A DNA stretch of 64,000 nucleotides from the NCBI GenBank assembly GCA_009746045.1, contig RPFO01000448.1, positions 4,468,391 to 4,532,390 on the forward strand, given 5' to 3'. This stretch comes from Mesostigma viride. Its lineage: Eukaryota; Streptophyta; Mesostigmatophyceae; Mesostigmatales; Mesostigmataceae. Made by a program: the position numbers and the translations under genes. Shown in pieces: positions 47,340-64,000 of this stretch. The notes under the pieces are model-generated. The model had not been told where the DNA came from and ran no database searches. It saw nothing but the letters and a program-made list of their open reading frames with translations. Position 1 is the first letter of the stretch, and the number at the start of each line of letters is the position of its first letter.

Positions 47340-48740
47340 CAAGTTAGCCATGGCTGACGGCGGAGCTCGATCATAACTTTCACGTTTGGGCACCAAATTC
47401 CGGGCCGTGAATATCACATGCCGGCAATCGCTTTGTCTTTCAAAGACGCACACGCTGATATATTTTCCCGAAACTAAAACGCAATACTATGGCGAGTAAA
47501 CGCTCTACTACTATGCAACGCAGCCTGGCGGGCCTGCGTAGTAGCTGCATGATCATGAGCCAAGAAAATTCGCCTGCAGCTCTGTCAGGCAGCGGTGACA
47601 CTACTCAAGCGTTAGTAGTGCATGCTGCCCTCGGCTCGTGCGGCCGGCTCGCCCTCGACCTCGCCTCATCCCAAGCGCGCAACCGCCCAGCGGAATCGCG
47701 CCCACCCGATCCGCCCGCTCGGCTGTTATCCTTCAATGTCGCTGACCATGAACGACTGGACCAACATGCATGGGCCCGACCAGTGCCCAGCATGTCCTGC
47801 ATCTTTTACACCTCAGGACTACGCCTCGCTTTACGAGAGTGTGCTTCCATCTGGCCACAGCATCAATTACCGCCTCAGTATACCAAGACGGCACATGCTG
47901 TCCCCTCACCTATGTATAACGGCCGACCCGATCCCCGATCCCGCCCCCGCCTTCAGCACCTCATCCTCTGCTCACTTCTCATGTGCTCTGATGGCGAGAT
48001 GTGGGCCGGGCTCCTACCATCATTAATTCCGCAGCCAGTGACCTACCGCTCCATCCGGGCTTCACGGGAAGGCCTCGAGCAGCACGTGAACCCCCTCAAT
48101 GCTGCAGATGTGGCAGCAATGGGCAAACACCGGGCGGGCAGCCCGGCCTGCTGCCGAGGTCCCTCATGCACCTTTCCACCACCGTCACCTCCACCTCCAC
48201 CATCCTCGCCTCCATGCAGCTCCACTGCCGCCTCCACCTCCACCGGCCGCCGACATCAAACGGCCCAGCTCCTCGACCCGTCGACCGGCCGGCGCCTCCA
48301 CAACAACGCCATCGCCATTGATTGAGTGCCTGCAAAACGCAGCAGGCCTTGCACCGCGCCCAGGGCGATGAAGGACATCGCCGCCCAGCCGGCCTAGTAG
48401 CTCTGCCAGCTGGCCCGGCGGCATGGCGATGCTCCTCCCACCCAGACCTGCCAGGCGGACATTCTAAAGCACCACACCACCTCCGGCAGGCCGCCTCCAC
48501 CGTCGCGGCACAGCTCAACAACAATCACTCGACCTCCGCGAGGAAGCCGACATCACCCAGCGTAGCCACAATCATTATGCGATCATCGTCAAGCACTTCG
48601 ACCAGCCGGTAGCCGGTGAGAACTCGGAGTCTCTTGCCTTAGCGTTTAAGCGCGACAGTCTTGAGCACTCCCATGCATGCAACTCACTGCCGAGTGAGCT
48701 GCGGTCATCATGTCGGCTGTCCGCCTTCCCCACGCGCGGG
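47340..48740 (+). pseudogene. Degenerate LINE 5' leader and ORF1-like region
   Basis: CCATGGCTGACGGCGGAGCTC at 47350 matches the LINE leader start at 30000 (minus) and 49158. Frames opening at 47489 and 47622 are Pro/Ser/Ala-rich and frame-shifted relative to each other. No complete domain is recognised, so the ORF1 reading rests on the leader and position. Confidence 0.4.
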
Positions 48741-49149
48741 GTAAGGTGGCCCGGCTCCCGTGCTCCTCACTTTAAGTACATGGATGGCGGATAATAAGCC
48801 GGTCGTTTCTTAAAATGCCGCAAGAATCTCTCGGGGATCGCTTCCTACACGCTACATAGACGATGACTTGACCCTGGCACAGCCACAGCGGTGACGAGAG
48901 CTAGATATGGCCGACCTACCGGCTCCAGCTCCGGCAGAGCTCAGAGGGGGAATTAACGGTATACTGGAGGGGGGCGGTCATCCACGTCGACCATGCACAA
49001 TCCCTGGCAGGCGCCACCTGCCACCCCAGCAAACCGAGTCTAGGGAATGTATAACAGTAGCGTAGATTATATAGTCAGGCTTAGCCTAGCACGCCGACTC
49101 ACGCAAATGCGCATCGGCATGTGCGCCTATAATGGGACTCCTATATAAC
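48741..49149. other. Nothing recognised
   Basis: No coding frame, tandem repeat or RNA gene seen in this 400-bp stretch between two LINE leaders. Confidence 0.4.
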
Positions 49150-49520
49150 GGGAACGAGTATGGCTGACGGCGGAGTTCAGATCTTTTGCGCCTGAGCCCC
49201 AAATTCGGTCAGACCACTTGCATTCGATGCGCCTTTTTAGGACGCACTCGCCATGCAGTAGTATAATCGGTTACAGCTGAAACGCAGTATCGAAAAAGTT
49301 ACGCCTGTGACAAGCAGCTGTGACGACCCGGCTTAGTTAAAGCAAAACGGGGTTTGGAAAAGGAGCTTTCCGGCTCCCAGCCCACCAACCCACTAGCCCT
49401 CGTCCTTGCACAGTCGACTGGGCCCGCAAACCCACCGCCAGCAAACCCATCGCCAAGTGCCTCGCCAGAGCCCAAGAAATTCTGCTACGAAACATGCAAA
49501 TGGCGACAGTACCTAGACAG
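49150..49520 (+). pseudogene. LINE leader and ORF1 N-terminal fragment
   Basis: The leader from 49158 and the first ~60 ORF1 codons (NPLALVLA, PANPPPANPSPSASPEPKK, KWRQYLD) align with the intact ORF1 at 28450-29838. Similarity stops near 49515, so the copy is truncated at its 3' side. Confidence 0.65.
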
Positions 49521-49856
49521 TCTGGTTGAGGTGGTCCCTCTCTCTTGCTTGGACTGCAGAACAAGAAGAGGTGGCAGGTCTACCATGGTCCAAGCCCACA
49601 CGCCAGCCCCTGTGCATGGGCAAGCCCCCCCCCCCCACACACACACAGGAGGAAGGGGCGCTTTGCTGAGTAGAGTAGTTAGGATTTTTCAAGATCAGCT
49701 TAGAGTTATAAGCTTAGTTAGGTTTCGCGGCGACCGCTCACCCCCATCCATCAAGCAAGGGAATACGTGCCACATGATCTCCCCACGGAGTCAATTTTTT
49801 TTCAGTTGGTTCCTTTATTGGCACCCACGTGACGCAGTCACGTATGCTTTTAAAAA

Positions 49857-50293
<437 letters not shown>

Positions 50294-50588
50294 TGTCAAT
50301 TTGATTTGATTAGACAACTATTGATGCATGTATGTTCTGTACGTAGTCAATGCTGATGAAAACAGCAATGCATTGAATTGACAGTAACTTTAGTTTGGCG
50401 GTGCGTGCGCTATCCCAATATGGGCTTTGACAACATTCATGTCGAATCCATGATAGCAAGTGTTGCAAAGCTGCAAGAATTAAGTGAGACAACTATATGC
50501 ACATTTATATGTCAAAGTTTAACAGGCTGCCTTCATGATTTGCTCCAATCAGAAGGCATGTTTTGAGGCAGCTGCATGAGGCTGAGCT

Positions 50589-61620
<11,032 letters not shown>

Positions 61621-62508
61621 AGTTTGTGCTTACAATTGACAGCAACCGTCACTGGATAGGAGGAAGCACTCGAAACTTATCCTCAAAACTGGATAGGAGT
61701 AATAACTCAACACTTCCGCCGGGGAATCCACAGACGCGAAATTATCCAAACCTGTGCGGCTTGCATTGATTGTCGATGAGCTGCAACATAGCAACCATGT
61801 CATTTTCGTTTTAGTCGACTCTCACTAGCCTCGCATCTGCCGTGAAATCCGTGTCTTCCATCTGACGGGGGTCGCTCAAATTTGGCACTTCCCGGTAACC
61901 AGAAGGTTCTTAGCAGATATGCTTGGCTTCGGTTATTGTCTGCACACGCGTGCATTACGGTGGCGACATGACAATCCAGAACCAGCCATCGCTTATTTAA
62001 GCAAGACTCGACCTTGCTGCAATACATCGGTCAAATAACCGGCAGGGCTGGTGCGGTGTTTTTTATATTTTTGACAGTTGATTAGGGGTGATTGTGACCG
62101 GACGAAGTCCACGCTTGCCATCTGCGCGGACCTCGCTGCGGACTGACAGTTCGTGCACCAAATATAGGCGTTGCTGAGGCTCAGATGACAGTAGCTAAAA
62201 TCTGGTTTTCGGTTCTGACAGGTTACAACGTCATGTTGTTGATGTTGTTGTTGTTTCCGGGTAAATGGGTATTTTTATTAACCAATAGGAATATCGTTAG
62301 GTGAAGGGGTACCACGTATCGACCAGCTGGTTACCCAATGTCAATGTTGTTGTTGTTGCCCACGCCGCACATGGGCAGCAGACAGCAGACTGAGCAGAGC
62401 CCATGTGCGGCGTGGGATATTCGGGGAAATGGGTATATGTTATTAGCCAATTTTGATTATGGACCAAAGAGGTAAAAATGTGCGGCGTGGGATACAACGA
62501 TACAAAAG

Positions 62509-62593
<85 letters not shown>

Positions 62594-63197
62594 GTTGGTG
62601 AACTGCTACTACATAGTAAATGCAGCAAAAGCAGAAGAGTGGACAACCCCTTAGAAGTCCAGTGGCTTCCGTGGTCTAGTAAGGCTCCGTTTTAGCCACT
62701 GACATCTTGATACCCTAGGCTTAGCAGGGATTAACTACTGGCTATATTTGGAATAAACGTACACCTATTTACCTGGAAAAGCAGAAGAGTGGAGTCAGTT
62801 GACCTCACGACTAGTCACGAGTGCGAGTAGCCGGCGCGGGAAGAAACTCGACTACCTAAACTCAACGAGTGCGAGTTGTGCACAGCCTTCGCAAATCGCA
62901 CCACGCATCGGGTCATTTCTAGCTTTGGCAGCAATACATGTTCACATCAATATGTCAAGGAGACAACAATATATGTTCAGATCGCAACTTTCAAGTTCTT
63001 GCAGGCAAGTAATCGACAAGAAATTCGATTGAGCAGGCGTCGGGCATTTTCTACATGTTGTTTCTAGGATGCACAGGCTGAAAATCGGTTAATGTTATCG
63101 CGATACCGAGGTAACCTGGGGGGTTTTATCGCCTTGCTCGGAAACGCGTGTTGGCCCGCACAACGTGCAGGTTAGGGTGTGTTCACGTATTTCTGCC
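61621..63197. promoter_or_regulatory. Region between divergent DUF3754 and PSMG2 genes
   Basis: Both genes start outward from this 1.6 kb, so their promoters must lie here; no TATA box is convincing. Contains an 18-bp inverted repeat (62359-62376 and 62399-62416, CCCACGCCGCACATGGGC), a third partial copy near 62478 (ATGTGCGGCGTGGGA), and an (ACTA)n microsatellite. Confidence 0.4.
62509..62592. repeat. ACTA tetranucleotide microsatellite (21 copies)
   Basis: Uninterrupted (ACTA)n/(AACT)n run about 600 bp upstream of the PSMG2 start. Confidence 0.97.
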
Positions 63198-63992
63198 ATG
63201 AAATTTTACCCCTGTGACCCGGATGATGCCTCAAGAAAGCTGCATGGGTCTACCTTGGTCCTGGCCTGTCCTTCAGTTGCCAACGTCGGACAGCTAGCGG
63301 TTGATCTACTGATATCAACCCTAAAGATGAAGCGCGTGGGATACCTAGATCATCCCGCTGTGCTCCAGTGCGCCGGGAATAGCCCTTTCTTTGGGGATGA
63401 GCCAGGCTCAATTGCTCTTGCGGTTGAAGTCTTCCATGACAAGGAAAGGTCATTAACGGTGGTGCAGCAACGCACGCCCTTTGCCCGCGGCCAAAAGGAC
63501 GTCTTCGCCGCGGATTTTGTGACCTGGGCCAAGTCGATCGGGTTTTGTAGAGTCGTATTGTCACTAGGACTAGACGCGACCTTCCGGGTCGACAAGCACC
63601 TCGGCGACCGCCGTATCCATTACCAGGCATCCTCGGCCGATGGTCGAGACGATACGTGCGAGGACCTGTCGTGGTCGTTACTAGACGTCGACCCTGGACA
63701 GGACCGGGAGCCCGCCGACGCAACGGAGCACGAGCCGCCCCCCTTGTGCGGGCGTCTGGCACAGAAGCTGCTTGCGCACGCACGGGCCGAGAGCGTGCCT
63801 ATGGTCGGTGTCATGATGTTCTGCATTGAGGGGGACAACATGGGGGATGCGGATGGGATGGCATGCGCCTTGGCGGCATACCTGAAGCTGGAAACGGGTG
63901 GCAGTAGCACCCTGGTGGCTCCTAGGTGGACAATCCCCCCCTCGTGGGCATACTTGTATGGCCCACCAGTCGATGTCTCGCTTTTCCAATGA
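63198..63992 (+). CDS. PSMG2: Proteasome assembly chaperone 2 (PAC2/PSMG2)
   Basis: A single-exon frame of 264 residues, the same length as the human family member. The ATG at 63198 gives MKFYPCDPDD; an upstream in-frame GTG is not needed. PAC2 pairs with PAC1 to form a heterodimer that scaffolds assembly of the proteasome alpha ring in the cytosol and nucleus. Family features seen: STLVLACPSVANVGQLAVDLL near the N-terminus (the typical P-x-x-x-x-GNVGQLAxDLL block), LDHPAVLQCAGNSPF, AVEVFHDKERSLTVVQQRTPF, and the C-terminal WTIPPSWAYLYGPPVDVSLFQ pattern, where a Y/FG-PP...LF end is usual. An acidic, Cys-poor insert spans about residues 140-180 (RDDTCEDLSW, DPGQDREPAD). No truncation or frameshift is seen. 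It is transcribed away from the DUF3754 gene. Confidence 0.92.
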   Translation: MKFYPCDPDDASRKLHGSTLVLACPSVANVGQLAVDLLISTLKMKRVGYLDHPAVLQCAGNSPFFGDEPGSIALAVEVFHDKERSLTVVQQRTPFARGQKDVFAADFVTWAKSIGFCRVVLSLGLDATFRVDKHLGDRRIHYQASSADGRDDTCEDLSWSLLDVDPGQDREPADATEHEPPPLCGRLAQKLLAHARAESVPMVGVMMFCIEGDNMGDADGMACALAAYLKLETGGSSTLVAPRWTIPPSWAYLYGPPVDVSLFQ

Positions 63993-64000
63993 TCTATTTC

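Overview
The window is nuclear DNA of a eukaryote. Several proteins are recovered only by joining exons across GT-AG introns (one GC-AG). The host genes are a RuvB-like helicase, a proteasome assembly chaperone and a DUF3754 membrane protein, and the repeats include Ty1/copia and L1-like retroelements. A repeat-rich unicellular green alga is my best guess from the gene and repeat types; that is inference, and the sequence does not name the species.

Layout. 1-5.8 kb: a broken transposase-like gene with a long inverted repeat at its 5' end, an unrecognised 572-codon reading frame with a Gly/Ala/Arg-rich start, and a ~175-bp satellite. 5.9-12 kb: a decayed Ty1/copia-like element with an odd domain order. 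13.3-26.3 kb: a 40-bp minisatellite split by a tandem copia structure, LTR / gag-protease remnant / LTR / intact 1431-residue polyprotein / LTR. 26.4-27.9 kb: a tRNA-Ser-like relic and a composite of 204-bp perfect palindromes alternating with a 133-bp spacer. 28.0-30.0 kb: a LINE derivative carrying only ORF1. 30-33 kb: no gene, but tandem and palindromic motifs.

33.1-43.1 kb is a host gene pair transcribed divergently: RUVBL2 (4 exons, minus) and a zinc-type medium-chain dehydrogenase/enoyl-reductase-like gene (3 exons, plus). Two Tc1/mariner-like MITE hairpins lie between them. 43.4-50.3 kb is a graveyard of LINE fragments, a SINE-like duplicated unit, a MITE-like repeat with 8-bp target duplications and a 420-bp trinucleotide tract. 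50.6-61.6 kb is a DUF3754/TMEM143-like gene on the minus strand, with a long polyglutamine run in its last exon and minisatellites in most introns. 63.2-64.0 kb is a complete single-exon PSMG2 (PAC2) gene.

The four conserved genes (AAA+ ATPase, oxidoreductase, membrane protein, proteasome chaperone) have no evident shared pathway; they are ordinary housekeeping genes embedded in repeats. The most unusual material is the palindrome composite at 26.6-27.9 kb, whose palindrome/spacer junctions each build an 89-nt tRNA-like structure, and the LTRs with heat-shock-element-like dyads.
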